From G963665495 sp963677785 (GTDB lineage: Bacteria > Desulfobacterota > Desulfovibrionia > Desulfovibrionales > Desulfovibrionaceae): a stretch of 64,000 bases of DNA. The notes below the pieces were generated by a model. The model searched no databases. It was given only the letters and a program-made list of their open reading frames with translations, and was not told where the DNA came from. Position 1 is the stretch's first letter; each line of letters starts with the position of its first letter. This document shows positions 51,392 through 60,731 of the stretch, in pieces. The DNA lies in assembly GCA_963677785.2 (NCBI GenBank), contig CAXXDH010000003.1:1-64000 (forward strand), in the 5' to 3' direction. A program made the position numbers and the translations under genes.

Positions 51392-52270
51392 TTACAGCGA
51401 GACGCTGGAAATTTTTTCGTAGAAGCGGACGAGGGCGCTGTGATCGGCGTCTCCCAGGTCGTCTGTTTTGAGGCTTTGCATCATTTCCATGACCTGGGCC
51501 ACCAGGGGCATGGGCAGGTTGATGCTGTGGCCGGTCTGCTGGACGTTTTTCAAATCTTTTATGTGCAGGTCGAGCTTGAAGCCGGGCTGGATATTGTGTT
51601 CGAGCATCATGGGCGCTTTGGCGTTCATGACGTTGGAACCGGCCAGGCCGCCGCGTATGGCTTGAAAAACCACTGCCGGATCCGCCCCGGCCTTGGCTGC
51701 CAGGGTCAGGGCCTCGGCCAGCACGGCGATGTTCACGGCCACAATGGTCTGGTTGGCCAGTTTGGCAATATTGCCCGCGCCGATGTCGCCCACCCGGACG
51801 ACGGAGGCGGCCATGGTTTCCAGGATAGGCTTGACCTCGTCGAAATCGGCCTGCGTACCGCCGGCCATGACCGAAAGCGTGCCTTCGACGGCCCCGGCCT
51901 CGCCACCGCTGACCGGCGCGTCGATCATACGCATGCCTTTGGCCGCGAGCTTTTCGCTGATTTCCCGGCTCGCCAGCGGCGCAATGGAACTCATGTCCAC
52001 GAGTATGGAACCCGATACGGCGTTTTCCAGGATGCCGCCCGGCCCCAGGGCCACTTCCCTGACCTCGGGCGAATCCGGCAACATGGTGATGACGACACCG
52101 CACTTTTGCGCGACCTCGGCGATGGAATCCGCGGGGATGCCGCCGGCTGCGGCCACTTCGCCCACTTTCGCGCGCGACCGGTTGTAACAGACCACCTCAT
52201 ACCCGGCCTTGAGCAAATTCTTGCTCATGGGCTTGCCCATGATTCCCAATCCGATAAACCCAATACGCAT
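51392..52270 (-). CDS. garR: 2-hydroxy-3-oxopropionate (tartronate semialdehyde) reductase
   Basis: A 292-residue beta-hydroxyacid dehydrogenase: N-terminal GFIGLGIMGKPMSKNLLKAG, substrate loop DAPVSGGEAGAVEG, and catalytic Lys in GNIAKLANQTIVA. It would reduce tartronate semialdehyde to glycerate with NAD(P)H. The adjacent hydroxypyruvate isomerase gene favours this substrate over other family members. The start at 52270 is chosen for the Rossmann motif and AGGGAGAA before it; the frame is open to 52303. Confidence 0.85.
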   Translation of the reverse strand: MRIGFIGLGIMGKPMSKNLLKAGYEVVCYNRSRAKVGEVAAAGGIPADSIAEVAQKCGVVITMLPDSPEVREVALGPGGILENAVSGSILVDMSSIAPLASREISEKLAAKGMRMIDAPVSGGEAGAVEGTLSVMAGGTQADFDEVKPILETMAASVVRVGDIGAGNIAKLANQTIVAVNIAVLAEALTLAAKAGADPAVVFQAIRGGLAGSNVMNAKAPMMLEHNIQPGFKLDLHIKDLKNVQQTGHSINLPMPLVAQVMEMMQSLKTDDLGDADHSALVRFYEKISSVSL

Positions 52271-52317
52271 GGCGCATTCTCCCTGGTTTAGGTGTGTTTT
52301 CACTTGCTCCCGCCAGA

Positions 52318-53118
52318 TCAGTCAGATCTGGCAGATCCGATGGACTTGAGCCAGCCCAGCCCGGCACGGGTATCTCCTGCGGGCAGGTATTCGCAGCCGA
52401 TGTACCCGCCGTAGCGCATCGCATCCACCAGCTCGAAAATATACGCGTAGTCCAGTTCGCCGCTGTCGGGTTCGTGGCGTTCCGGAACCCCGGCCAGCTG
52501 GCAATGGCCGATCCGGGAAAAATGTTCTTTGAATCGCAAGGAAACGCAGCCTTCTTCCATCTGTACGTGAAAAAAATCAAATTGCAATTTCAAATTGGCC
52601 TTTCCCAGTTGTTCGATATAACCGGCGGCCTGATCCTGTGTCCGCACAAAATAGCCCGGTATGCTGCGCTGGTTGATGGCTTCGATAACCACCGTAACGC
52701 CGTGCGGCTCAAAAAAATCCGCGGCCTTGGCCAGATTGTCCGTATAAACTGTTTCCATTTTTTTCACGGCAGCCGCGTCCGCGCCCTCAGGTACGAGCCC
52801 GGCCATGGGGTGGACCATAGAGCAGCCTGTGGCCTTGCAGTAGTCCAGAGCGCGCTGAAGACTCGCGGTGAACTCTTCCTCGCGTCCGGGCTGGGCCGCA
52901 AGCCCGCGGTCTCCTTGTTCCCAGTTGCCCGCGTACAGGTTGAACAGCACCAGCCGGAGCGCATGCCGCTGCAGCAGTGCGGCCACGCCGACCGGCGGCA
53001 CCTCATAGGGAAACATGCATTCGACCGCCTTGAACCCGGCCTGCGCGGCCGCGGCAAAGCGCTTTTCAAAGGACACTTCCGTAAACATGGTCGTTAGATT
53101 CGCTGCGAATTGCGGCAT
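52318..53118 (-). CDS. hyi: Hydroxypyruvate isomerase
   Basis: A 266-residue TIM-barrel protein that starts MPQFAANLTTMFTE. The conserved acidic segment VIEAINQRSIPGYF and the metal-binding QFDFFHVQMEEG, GHCQLAGVPERHEP and CEYLPAG segments match Hyi. It interconverts hydroxypyruvate and tartronate semialdehyde. It lies 48 bases upstream of garR on the same strand, a pair usually seen in glyoxylate or glycerate metabolism; glyoxylate carboligase is not in the window. Confidence 0.88.
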   Translation of the reverse strand: MPQFAANLTTMFTEVSFEKRFAAAAQAGFKAVECMFPYEVPPVGVAALLQRHALRLVLFNLYAGNWEQGDRGLAAQPGREEEFTASLQRALDYCKATGCSMVHPMAGLVPEGADAAAVKKMETVYTDNLAKAADFFEPHGVTVVIEAINQRSIPGYFVRTQDQAAGYIEQLGKANLKLQFDFFHVQMEEGCVSLRFKEHFSRIGHCQLAGVPERHEPDSGELDYAYIFELVDAMRYGGYIGCEYLPAGDTRAGLGWLKSIGSARSD

Positions 53119-53155
53119 ACGCACCTCCAGAAATATTGCGAATAGACTCGTTGCA

Positions 53156-54001
53156 TCAAGGCCTGACAATAACAGCCGTACCATGCAGGTCCGGCAGAGG
53201 CACGAGAAACACCTGCTGTTCCTCGCAAAATTTCCTCACGGCCTGTTTTGCGCCGGAAAAACGCGAATTGTTGTAGTCATGAATAATCAAACAGCCGCCT
53301 GAAGCCATCCGGGGGTAAAAATAGACCAGCCCGTCGTAAAGCGGTTTGTACAAATCCGCGTCAAGGCTGACCAGGGCGAACTGTTCTTCCAGCCCCTGGG
53401 CGGTTTCCGGAAAATACCCAGCCCGGAAAACGGCCTGATCGGGATAGGGCAACCGCTTGCGCACCATGTCCATGCTGGTGTCCTCAAAATGCCCCATGGC
53501 GGCTCGCGAATAGCCCTCGCGTTGTTCAATGCCCAGATCGCGCTGATCAAAGCCGGAGAACGTATCGAACAGATAGATGCTGCGTTCGGGAAACAATTTG
53601 TTCAGCTCCGCGGCGAACGCGCCCTGGTAGACGCCGAGTTCGGCAATGGCTCCGGGAACCCCGCGTTCGCGGACTTCCTGGGCGCACAGCTTCATGGTCG
53701 CCAGGCGCAGGTCATAGGTGTCGCGAAGCCCCACCGCAGTGACGACCTCCGCATCGATCCCCATCTCCACCAGCCGCGCCTGCACATGGATACAGGCTTC
53801 CGCATTGAGCATGGAAATGACCACCAGATCCGGCGCCAGCTCCGGCAGCGCGTCCGGCCCGACAATGGGGATGCCCGCCAGGGTGGCGCCCCATTTTTTA
53901 TCGTTCATGTCGCAATAGGCCGCGATGGTGATGTCCCCATGCAGCAGATTGCCGACCATCCGCCCCCCTTGACCGGCTCCCCAGATGACTGCCCGTTTCA
54001 T
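53156..54001 (-). CDS. TylF/MycF-type O-methyltransferase with N-terminal Rossmann-like domain
   Basis: A 281-residue protein. Residues 1-95 form a nucleotide-binding-like unit (VIWGAGQGGRMVGNLL, DLVVISMLN). The rest is a SAM-dependent methyltransferase: GAIAELGVYQGAFAAELNKL (in part) for SAM, IYLFDTFSGFD, then the metal/acid-base LVSLDADLYKP and IIHDYNNSRFSG. The TylF family methylates sugar hydroxyls of glycans and antibiotics. It follows the polysaccharide synthase on the same strand by 124 bases, so a sugar in that polymer is a plausible target. Start at 54001 after AAAGGAAAA. Confidence 0.75.
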   Translation of the reverse strand: MKRAVIWGAGQGGRMVGNLLHGDITIAAYCDMNDKKWGATLAGIPIVGPDALPELAPDLVVISMLNAEACIHVQARLVEMGIDAEVVTAVGLRDTYDLRLATMKLCAQEVRERGVPGAIAELGVYQGAFAAELNKLFPERSIYLFDTFSGFDQRDLGIEQREGYSRAAMGHFEDTSMDMVRKRLPYPDQAVFRAGYFPETAQGLEEQFALVSLDADLYKPLYDGLVYFYPRMASGGCLIIHDYNNSRFSGAKQAVRKFCEEQQVFLVPLPDLHGTAVIVRP

Positions 54002-54125
54002 CGTTTTCCTTTTGTTACCGTTGCAGATACGCACCACTTGAAAAAGCAGGGACTATGCTACCCCATCGAACCGGGAAATAGCAAATTGCGGTTCACGGAA
54101 ATACCACTGCGGACGCGGCCGGCGG

Positions 54126-56786
54126 TCAGTTCAGAATGCGGTTGTCCGGGCCATCGGGAGCGGCCCAATGCGCGCCGCCCGCAGGCATACGCGTTTCTTT
54201 GCCCCACTTGTGCCAGGAAGGCGGGTTCAGAATGGAATCGCGTACGGTGTTGCGGCTGGAGAATCCGCCGTGGAAGTTGATGTCCGTACCGATGCTGCAG
54301 CCTGTCACCGTATTGCCTGCGGAACTCCACTGAAAGGCAAGGTGGCGGATGCGGCTGATCTTGGAATCGCTGAGCCTGCAATTGAAAGCCCTTGCGAAAC
54401 GCACGTATCCGTTGCCGCCGGGCCCTTTGTTCCAGGCACCGTCTATGGTCAGCCTGCTTGCCGAACAATCCAGGGCGCGGTCGAAATCCAGCGGGTGCCG
54501 CCCGGCGTTGAGGATGGCCACATCACGTACGGAGCAATCGCAGGCCCACTGGAACCGTATGCCGTCCACGGCGTACTCCGGGGCCGCGTTGCCGTAATCC
54601 TGCGGAGACGGAGCCGTCTTTCCCGGTACCTTCTGCTCCAGGCTGAACCCGCTCAGCCGTACGTTTGCCACCATCCGCGGGGCGCTGACTTCGGTCCCGG
54701 CAGGCAGGTCGATATCCAGGGGATCCGCCAAAAAAACGTGGGAAGCGTTGCTGTCCAGCACCTTGTAGCAACGCTGGCGCAAACGCGGCTTTTGCTTGCG
54801 CCAGGCCGTGTCCCCTATGGCATCGAAAAAATACTCCGTATTGGGAGCGGAAAGCCAGATGAAGCGGGCTTTTTCGGGCCAGTCGGCAATAGGCAGAGTC
54901 CGGGTTCCGGCGTTGACAGGTTCCGCCAGAGGAGCCTGCAGCGGGCCCCGGTTGCCCCGGACGAACAACAGGGCGTTTTCCTTGGTTGCCGGATCAGCCC
55001 GTACGGAGGATACCAGCCGGGTCCGGCCGGGTCCGGCTCCCGTGATACGGACGTTGGATCGCGTAATCCGTACCTGGGCGTCCAGACGAAAGCTTCCTTC
55101 GGGCAAGGCAATCCGCAGGGATTGAGCAGCCGTAGGCGTATCCAGCGCCTGCTGCAGGGCCGTACTGATATCCTGTCCGGAAGCAATGCCGCCCAGGGTG
55201 ACGGCCTGCTCCTCCGGAGCGGAGGCCTGGGCCAGGCGTACGGGCGCCAGGCCTTGCCCGCGCCCGAATCCATGCAACGAAATGGGCAGCGCGCCGCTGA
55301 CAAGGCTGAGGATCAGAATAAAAAACAGGATGTTCAGGGTCATCAGCAAGTGGGCGGCTTTCCGCCAGCCCCCCTCTATGCCTGTGTCTCTCTGAGGCGC
55401 GCCTTTGCTCCAGTGCTGGCGGGCCAGATTATGCAGGCAGCGAATTTTTATGATGCTGCCCCACCATTGGTTGTAAAGCATCAGCGGCAGGTGCAGAATC
55501 TGCATGGGCGAGCCTTCCAGCACGTAGAACCAGAGCATGGTCAAGCGCGTAATAATCGCCCAGATCACGTAGAACAGAATAAAATAGGGCGTATTCGCCA
55601 TGGCCAGTAAAATGGCGCTGATGGGCCCGACCAGCGGCGTCCATACGGTGAAACGCTGGTCCAGGATGCACCACCAGATGAAAAAGCCCATGGGCTTGGG
55701 ACCGACGGCCAGGGCGCGGCCATTGGTACGCAGCATGTTGCCGAACCAGCGGTGCATCAAAGATACGCTGGTGGGGAAAAAATAGCCGTTGCGCTCTTCA
55801 ATGGCCCAGACCATGGCGTCCGGAACGTAGAGCATCTCCCAGCCCTTGCGCAGCAGCATGTACCAGGTGGATTTGTCGTCTCCCATGAGAAAGGGGATCC
55901 TGCCGAACAACCAGTGCTCCACGTGGTCGTTTTCCACCGTATCAATGAACTCTTCGTTCATGATGGCGGACATGCGAAACATGCTGCAGCGCCCGGTGAG
56001 CGTAAGGACCCGCCGCGAAAGGCTGTGCGAGGCAAACACATGATGCCGCTGCGCGAACTTCAAATTGTACCAGTCGTGCAGCACGGTGTTGACGTCCAAA
56101 GGCAAAGCCCGGTTGTTGGTCGAGAGAGCGCCCAGACGCGGATTGGAGGCGAAAAAGGGAATGCACTTTTTGAACGTGCCTTTTCCCAACAGCGAATCGC
56201 CGTCCATCAACACGCACAAATCCCGTTCGGAGTCAGAATGGCGAAAAGGGTCATTGGCCATCCTGGCCACGGTCCGCAAGGCCTGCCCAATGGCCTGACG
56301 TTTGCCCCGATGCTGGAGCATCAGCTTCAACTCTATCCGGCTACCTCCGGGTTCCGAGGACACCACTCCGGAGATCAGACGCATTTCTTCTTTCGAGCCC
56401 ACATTGGCCACCAGAATAACCTGGCAGGGCAAAGAGGAGAGCTCGCGAACGATGGATCGGAAAACCTGCTCGGAGACTTCCGGCATTTCCCGGAACGAAG
56501 GCACCACCACGTACAAATTGCCGGGCCAGGGATGCGGATGGGAGTCCGCCTCGGCCCGCAAGCGCGGAAAAACCCGCCGCATGTAGATCCAGTGGCGTAT
56601 CAGATGAATGACCTGCCAGCCGTAGCGCCACAAACCGAACAGGCCCAGAATAAAAGCGCCGCGCTGCCAGAGATCGAACACGTCATCCGGCATGACGGCT
56701 ACCAGACCGACGGCCACCACCAAATAAAACAACGTGGGGGGCACCGATAGCAAAGCCGCCCGCAAGGCTCCGTTGTTGCGCTGCAT
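54126..56786 (-). CDS. Alg8-like GT2 polysaccharide synthase fused to a beta-helix domain
   Basis: An 886-residue protein. Two N-terminal membrane helices (about 12-60), a family-2 glycosyltransferase domain with MDGDSLL (Asp195, Asp197), ENDHVEHWLF, GDDKSTW (302-308) and HRWFGN (345-350), then membrane helices at about 385-425 and 480-505. Unlike Alg8, it continues with about 370 exported residues: ALPEGSFRL, SNVRITGAG and a run of short repeated turns (CSVRDVAILNAGRHPLDF, CRLSDSKISRIRHLAFQW), the pattern of a right-handed parallel beta helix such as AlgG-type epimerases or lyases. The gene overlaps the PilZ-HlyD gene by one base (TGATG). The product is probably an uronate-like polymer; the sugar is not known. 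Confidence 0.8.
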   Translation of the reverse strand: MQRNNGALRAALLSVPPTLFYLVVAVGLVAVMPDDVFDLWQRGAFILGLFGLWRYGWQVIHLIRHWIYMRRVFPRLRAEADSHPHPWPGNLYVVVPSFREMPEVSEQVFRSIVRELSSLPCQVILVANVGSKEEMRLISGVVSSEPGGSRIELKLMLQHRGKRQAIGQALRTVARMANDPFRHSDSERDLCVLMDGDSLLGKGTFKKCIPFFASNPRLGALSTNNRALPLDVNTVLHDWYNLKFAQRHHVFASHSLSRRVLTLTGRCSMFRMSAIMNEEFIDTVENDHVEHWLFGRIPFLMGDDKSTWYMLLRKGWEMLYVPDAMVWAIEERNGYFFPTSVSLMHRWFGNMLRTNGRALAVGPKPMGFFIWWCILDQRFTVWTPLVGPISAILLAMANTPYFILFYVIWAIITRLTMLWFYVLEGSPMQILHLPLMLYNQWWGSIIKIRCLHNLARQHWSKGAPQRDTGIEGGWRKAAHLLMTLNILFFILILSLVSGALPISLHGFGRGQGLAPVRLAQASAPEEQAVTLGGIASGQDISTALQQALDTPTAAQSLRIALPEGSFRLDAQVRITRSNVRITGAGPGRTRLVSSVRADPATKENALLFVRGNRGPLQAPLAEPVNAGTRTLPIADWPEKARFIWLSAPNTEYFFDAIGDTAWRKQKPRLRQRCYKVLDSNASHVFLADPLDIDLPAGTEVSAPRMVANVRLSGFSLEQKVPGKTAPSPQDYGNAAPEYAVDGIRFQWACDCSVRDVAILNAGRHPLDFDRALDCSASRLTIDGAWNKGPGGNGYVRFARAFNCRLSDSKISRIRHLAFQWSSAGNTVTGCSIGTDINFHGGFSSRNTVRDSILNPPSWHKWGKETRMPAGGAHWAAPDGPDNRILN

Positions 56787-58336
56787 CAGACGTTGATCCC
56801 CAGACGAACGCGCAACATGTCGAGCAGGTTTGTTTTCACAAAAACCATGGCCACACTACCGGGCATATCGTTTTCCTGAAGCGGCAGCCGGATTTTCACG
56901 GGTACGCGCCTGGGAGCGTCGCTTTTGATTTTCTGCTCCGCCAGGCCGATGCTTTCCACCACTCCGGCAACGTATTTGCGTTTTGAAGTCAGAAAAACAC
57001 TCACATCCATGCCCTGGCGCAAATACCGCACCCTGGTGGGAGAAAACCAGGCCGTAAGCTCTTTTTCCCCTTTGTCGGGGAGCAGCCTGACCACGGGATC
57101 TCCCTGGCGGACGAAGTTGCCCTTGGCAAATTTGATATCATAGACGGTGCCCGCCACCGGAGCCGCAACTCTGGAATCCGCCAGACGGTTTTTCGCTTCT
57201 TCAAGCTCCAGTTCCGCCTGCTGCAAGGCCAGAACCTGAATCCGCACCTCGTCTTTCTGGCTCAGGAGATCTCCCTGCGCCTTGCCGTCGGAGAGATATT
57301 TGCCCTTTTCCGAGGCCTTGATGTTGGAGTGTCCGAAAGCCACGTCTTCCTCCAGGCCTTTTTTCTCCGCTTCCAGGGCTTTGAGTTTGCTGAGATCGGA
57401 TTCATAGCTCGAACTGCTGATGACCTTCTTTTGCAGCAGCACGCGGCTCCGTTCGGCTTCACGGCGCGCGTATTCCAGCTGCGCCTCCACCTTGCGCAGC
57501 TTGGACCGGGAATCCTGAATGTCCCGCTTGGCGGCGTCCTGATACAAACCGTAGGCGGTTTCTTCTTCGGTCAAACGACTTTTGGCCAGTTGCACCTGCT
57601 GCTTCAGGCGATCCACCCGCAGCCGGCCGGCCTCCACCTGCTGTTCGAGTTGTTTGTCGTCCAGGACAAACAGCAGCTGGTCTGGTTCCACGCGTTGCCC
57701 CTGGGAGACTCTGACGTCACGCAATACGCCGCTGACAAGGGGCGCGCATTGCACCAGTGGAGAAGAAACATAGGCGGAGTCGCTGGAAAAACGGCCCAAG
57801 GCGAACCCGCTCAGCCAGGCGCCCAGCCCGGCCAGCACCGCCACCGCGAAAACGTACATGGCCACACGTACGTGCAGCGAACGTTTCAAAGGCTTTCGGT
57901 CCGCGGGATCCAGCGGATCGCTGACAGGCAGCCCTGCGGACGAGGATTCGACATCCTGAATCAGTCCGTCGTAATCATCGAGTTTTCCGGTGAGCGCCGC
58001 CCGGATGTAGCTGGTCAGGGCGGCCCGTTTGGAGCCCTCGATATTCACGAATTCAAACCCGCCCTCATGAGCGGAATACAGCCGGACGAGACGGACTTTC
58101 AGCGGCACCGAGATGATTGTTTCCTTCATGGGCAGCAGGAAAAAAATCGATCCCTCCCAGCCTTCCGTCAAAGACACGGGTTGCTTTTTCTTGGGGTTGT
58201 GCTGCGGCAAAGGAGCCCGGAACCCTTCAATGGACCAGTCCTTGACCTTCATCCGTTGCCCTTCGATCACCGCAATGACCGGTATATCCAGTCTGTACGC
58301 TTTACGTTGTTGATTTTGCACAAAATTTGTCGACAT
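56786..58336 (-). CDS. Alg44-like PilZ-HlyD protein (c-di-GMP receptor of the polysaccharide synthase)
   Basis: A 516-residue protein. The N-terminal PilZ domain has the full c-di-GMP signature: RKAYR (RxxxR, residues 11-15) and DWSIEG (DxSxxG). A membrane helix follows (about 148-172), then a periplasmic HlyD-like part: GVLRDVRVSQGQRVEPDQLL (in part) lipoyl-like half, a coiled coil of about 150 residues, the second half VAAPVAGTVYDIKFAKGNFV (in part) and a beta-barrel. Alg44 has the same domain order and activates Alg8 on c-di-GMP binding. First gene of this pair. Confidence 0.85.
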   Translation of the reverse strand: MSTNFVQNQQRKAYRLDIPVIAVIEGQRMKVKDWSIEGFRAPLPQHNPKKKQPVSLTEGWEGSIFFLLPMKETIISVPLKVRLVRLYSAHEGGFEFVNIEGSKRAALTSYIRAALTGKLDDYDGLIQDVESSSAGLPVSDPLDPADRKPLKRSLHVRVAMYVFAVAVLAGLGAWLSGFALGRFSSDSAYVSSPLVQCAPLVSGVLRDVRVSQGQRVEPDQLLFVLDDKQLEQQVEAGRLRVDRLKQQVQLAKSRLTEEETAYGLYQDAAKRDIQDSRSKLRKVEAQLEYARREAERSRVLLQKKVISSSSYESDLSKLKALEAEKKGLEEDVAFGHSNIKASEKGKYLSDGKAQGDLLSQKDEVRIQVLALQQAELELEEAKNRLADSRVAAPVAGTVYDIKFAKGNFVRQGDPVVRLLPDKGEKELTAWFSPTRVRYLRQGMDVSVFLTSKRKYVAGVVESIGLAEQKIKSDAPRRVPVKIRLPLQENDMPGSVAMVFVKTNLLDMLRVRLGINV

Positions 58337-58739
58337 AATTCACCATGGAATACCGTATGACTCCCTGCAGGCAATTGTAGCCCTTCGTGCACGGAGTGAT
58401 TCTGTTTCTATTAAGAACTTTCGTTGCATTATGAGGGGGCAGCGTCTCAGCCCCCCCGCCGAAGCGGCCTGAAAACGCGGAACAGGGACTGAAATATCCC
58501 TGAATTGTACGTCACAGGTTGCTCATACTGAACGATACGTAATCATGCAATAGCCTTGTCGGCAGACTTCTTCGCCATGGCCGGCTGCACTTGGTCATAA
58601 AAAAAAGAACGCGCCGGCGCGAGCAAACAACCTACCACTATAATATGGAATAAAACTATACCAACGCGCGCTTCAAGTAAATCCACCCATAACGCGGATA
58701 AAAGGTAACAATACGGCTATGTCCCTGATGCTGAAAGAA
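58337..58739. other. Intergenic region between the PilZ gene and the intron remnant
   Basis: About 400 bases without a gene I can support. It contains a GGGGGC/GCCCCC inverted repeat (58435-58455) and the GC palindrome CGCGCCGGCGCG near 58610, followed on the minus strand by a run of T residues. The promoter of the PilZ gene must lie in the first part; no clear -35/-10 or -24/-12 was found. Confidence 0.4.
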
Positions 58740-59822
58740 ATCAGCTTGCTTGAAAATCACGGAAGAGGCAGCGCAGTCGCCGCAACACCCGTGAAAGAAG
58801 GAGGAAGCGTTTACATTTCGCAAGCTGGAAGCAGCCCAGCCAGCCAATGCAGTACGCGTTGACGCGGCGTATCCTTTCTTCAAACGACATCGATCTGTTG
58901 CGCTTCAGCAAAAAGCGTATTTGATTCTTGAATCTGACCAGACTCTGGGGGGCGAAGGCGAGTCATCCGCTGTTCAGCAAGCGGTACCCCGGAAACTTTC
59001 TTTTACCCACATAATCCACAGCGCTTTTCTCTTGATTCATCCGCAACTTCAGGCGCTTCTCAAAAAAATGCGTCACGGATTCCTTCACCCTTTCCCCGGC
59101 CTTGAGACTGCGTACGTAGATGTTGCAATCATCCGCGTAGCGGCAGAAACAATGGTCTCAGCGTTCAAGCTCCTTATCGAGATCATCCAGGAGCAGGCGA
59201 GCAAAGGAGACAATGGGGCCCCCTGAGGCGTTCCCTCATCTCGTGCTACGCATACGCCGTTCTGCATCATCCCGGAATTCAGGAAGGCACGTGTGATACG
59301 CAGAAGGCGTTTGTCTTTCACGTGGCGGGCAAGCCGCGCCTTGAGAATATCATGGTTGACACGGTCAAAGAACTTTTCCAGATCCATGTCCACCACGACA
59401 GTACGCTCGTCTTCCACATACTGTTGCGCCTGACGCAGGGCATCATGGGCTCCGCGCCCTGGCCGAAAACCGAAACTCGAATCCGAAAACAACGGATCAA
59501 GGATTGGGGTGAGGACTTGTAAGAAAGCCTGTTGCACCAAGCGGTCACGCACTGTGGGAATGCCCAGCTGTCGCATTCCCCCTCCCGATTTCGGGATCCG
59601 CACTCCTTTAACAGGTTGCGGCTGGTACGTGCCGTAAAGCAAACTCGAGAGCAGCTCGCCTTTGTGGGTGGAAAGCCATTCGCCCAGTCCATCGACGGTC
59701 ATCCCGTCAATGCCTGCCGCGCCCTTGTTGACTTTCACCCGCTTGTAGGCCTGATTGAAGTTTGCACGGTCGCAAACCTGTTCCATCAGATACTGTGTCA
59801 AGGATTGTTCTTCCCCCAACAC
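58740..59822 (-). pseudogene. ltrA: Group II intron reverse transcriptase/maturase, broken
   Basis: The first 200 residues are a normal LtrA-type reverse transcriptase (NKGAAGIDGMTVDGL, GIPTVRDRLVQQAFLQVL, SFGFRPGRGAHDAL, DMDLEKFFDRVNHD, GTPQGAPLSPLLA). Then a frameshift occurs near 59205. The catalytic RYADDCNIYV is found only in another frame, behind an in-frame TGA (RR replaced by R-stop). Further downstream, LKLRMNQEKSAVDYVGKRKF and an X-domain fragment (EERIRRVNAY, WLGCFQLAKCKRF) appear in mixed frames. It is a decayed gene, not active. Confidence 0.85.
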
Positions 59823-60114
59823 CGCGGACGCTCTCGCTCCTCAATAGCCCCAGTGCGGGGTCCGCCGTTACCTGGGCGTCGAGGCGTGTTGTCCACCTTG
59901 TCTGCTTCCCACGTCTGTCGAGTTGTTGGTGACTTGTTCCTTGCATTGAAAGATTAGGCCCTTCATCCGTCAAGGGGACAGATTACTATGGCTTTTGCCT
60001 CCGGCTTCCTCCCCACCCCGCCTCGCAGCGACGCAGTTGCCTTCAGCTTACAGTTCCCACCATCAGGGTCTGTAGAGGACTTGCACCTCATAAGATTCGC
60101 GCCATGCCTGGCAC
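59823..60114 (-). mobile_element. Group II intron RNA, 5' part
   Basis: The minus strand upstream of the broken maturase has the domain I features of bacterial group II introns: 5' GTGCC near 60114, then GAATCTTATGAGGTGCAAGTCC, GAGGCGGGGTGGGGAGG and GCAAGGAACAAGTCACC (cited as short stretches). It starts 16 bases after the flavodoxin gene stop. I found no convincing domain V/VI 3' of the maturase, so the intron seems 3'-truncated. Confidence 0.7.
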
Positions 60115-60129
60115 ATAAACCGACGCCGG

Positions 60130-60687
60130 TCAGGCGACCGCCTGACGCGACGCCGTGAGGATAATGGCTTTGGTACGTTGAAAAATGTCGTCCAGATCAG
60201 CCTGGTTGGGACGATTCGAGATGTCGCCCAGGCGGCCGCCGAAGTTGTACTGCTGCATGCCGTTGGGTTTGAAAGCGCCCACCACGTACCATTCGTCCAG
60301 AATCTCAAAGCCGTAATGGTCGAACAGCTGCCCCACCCGCTTTACCGCGGGTATGGCCTCGTTGACGCCCGTATGTACGCCCCCGTAGGTGCAGAACAGC
60401 ACGGCGAACTTGCCCGGCCGGCGGGGCGCCGCGGGCACTATGAGTTTTTCCTTCACGCCTTTTACCATCTGCGTATCGATCATTTCATTCATTGGTTTTG
60501 CGGGCTGGCGGTCATACACGCCGGTTCCGGTGAATACGATGTCGTAGTCCATCAGAGAGATCTCCGCATCGCCCGCGGCCTCCAGCAATGTGGCATCGTG
60601 CCCGTCCTCCAGCACGGCCTGATGAATGGTTTCGGCAACCTTGCGCGTATTGCCGGTTTTGGATGCGACCAAAGTCAAAATGTTCAT
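60130..60687 (-). CDS. Flavodoxin-like protein
   Basis: A 185-residue protein. The FMN phosphate-binding loop VASKTGNTRKVAETI is at the N-terminus (start ATG 60687 after AAGGAG). VFTGTGVYDRQPAKP is the first flavin loop and FCTYGGVHTGVNEA the second. It is longer than short-chain flavodoxins and resembles flavodoxin-domain proteins of anaerobes with a conserved YGGVHTG segment. It probably acts in electron transfer or NAD(P)H-linked reduction. A group II intron is inserted 16 bases beyond its stop; the RND pump gene is upstream on the same strand. Confidence 0.8.
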   Translation of the reverse strand: MNILTLVASKTGNTRKVAETIHQAVLEDGHDATLLEAAGDAEISLMDYDIVFTGTGVYDRQPAKPMNEMIDTQMVKGVKEKLIVPAAPRRPGKFAVLFCTYGGVHTGVNEAIPAVKRVGQLFDHYGFEILDEWYVVGAFKPNGMQQYNFGGRLGDISNRPNQADLDDIFQRTKAIILTASRQAVA

Positions 60688-60731
60688 AACTGCTCCTTGT
60701 TGTTGTGTATCTTTGTACGCTTTTTTCAACT

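Noticed and set aside
51234..51422. 62-codon plus-strand ORF between argJ and garR
   Set aside because: It is made of the 3'-end repeat and has no ribosome binding site.
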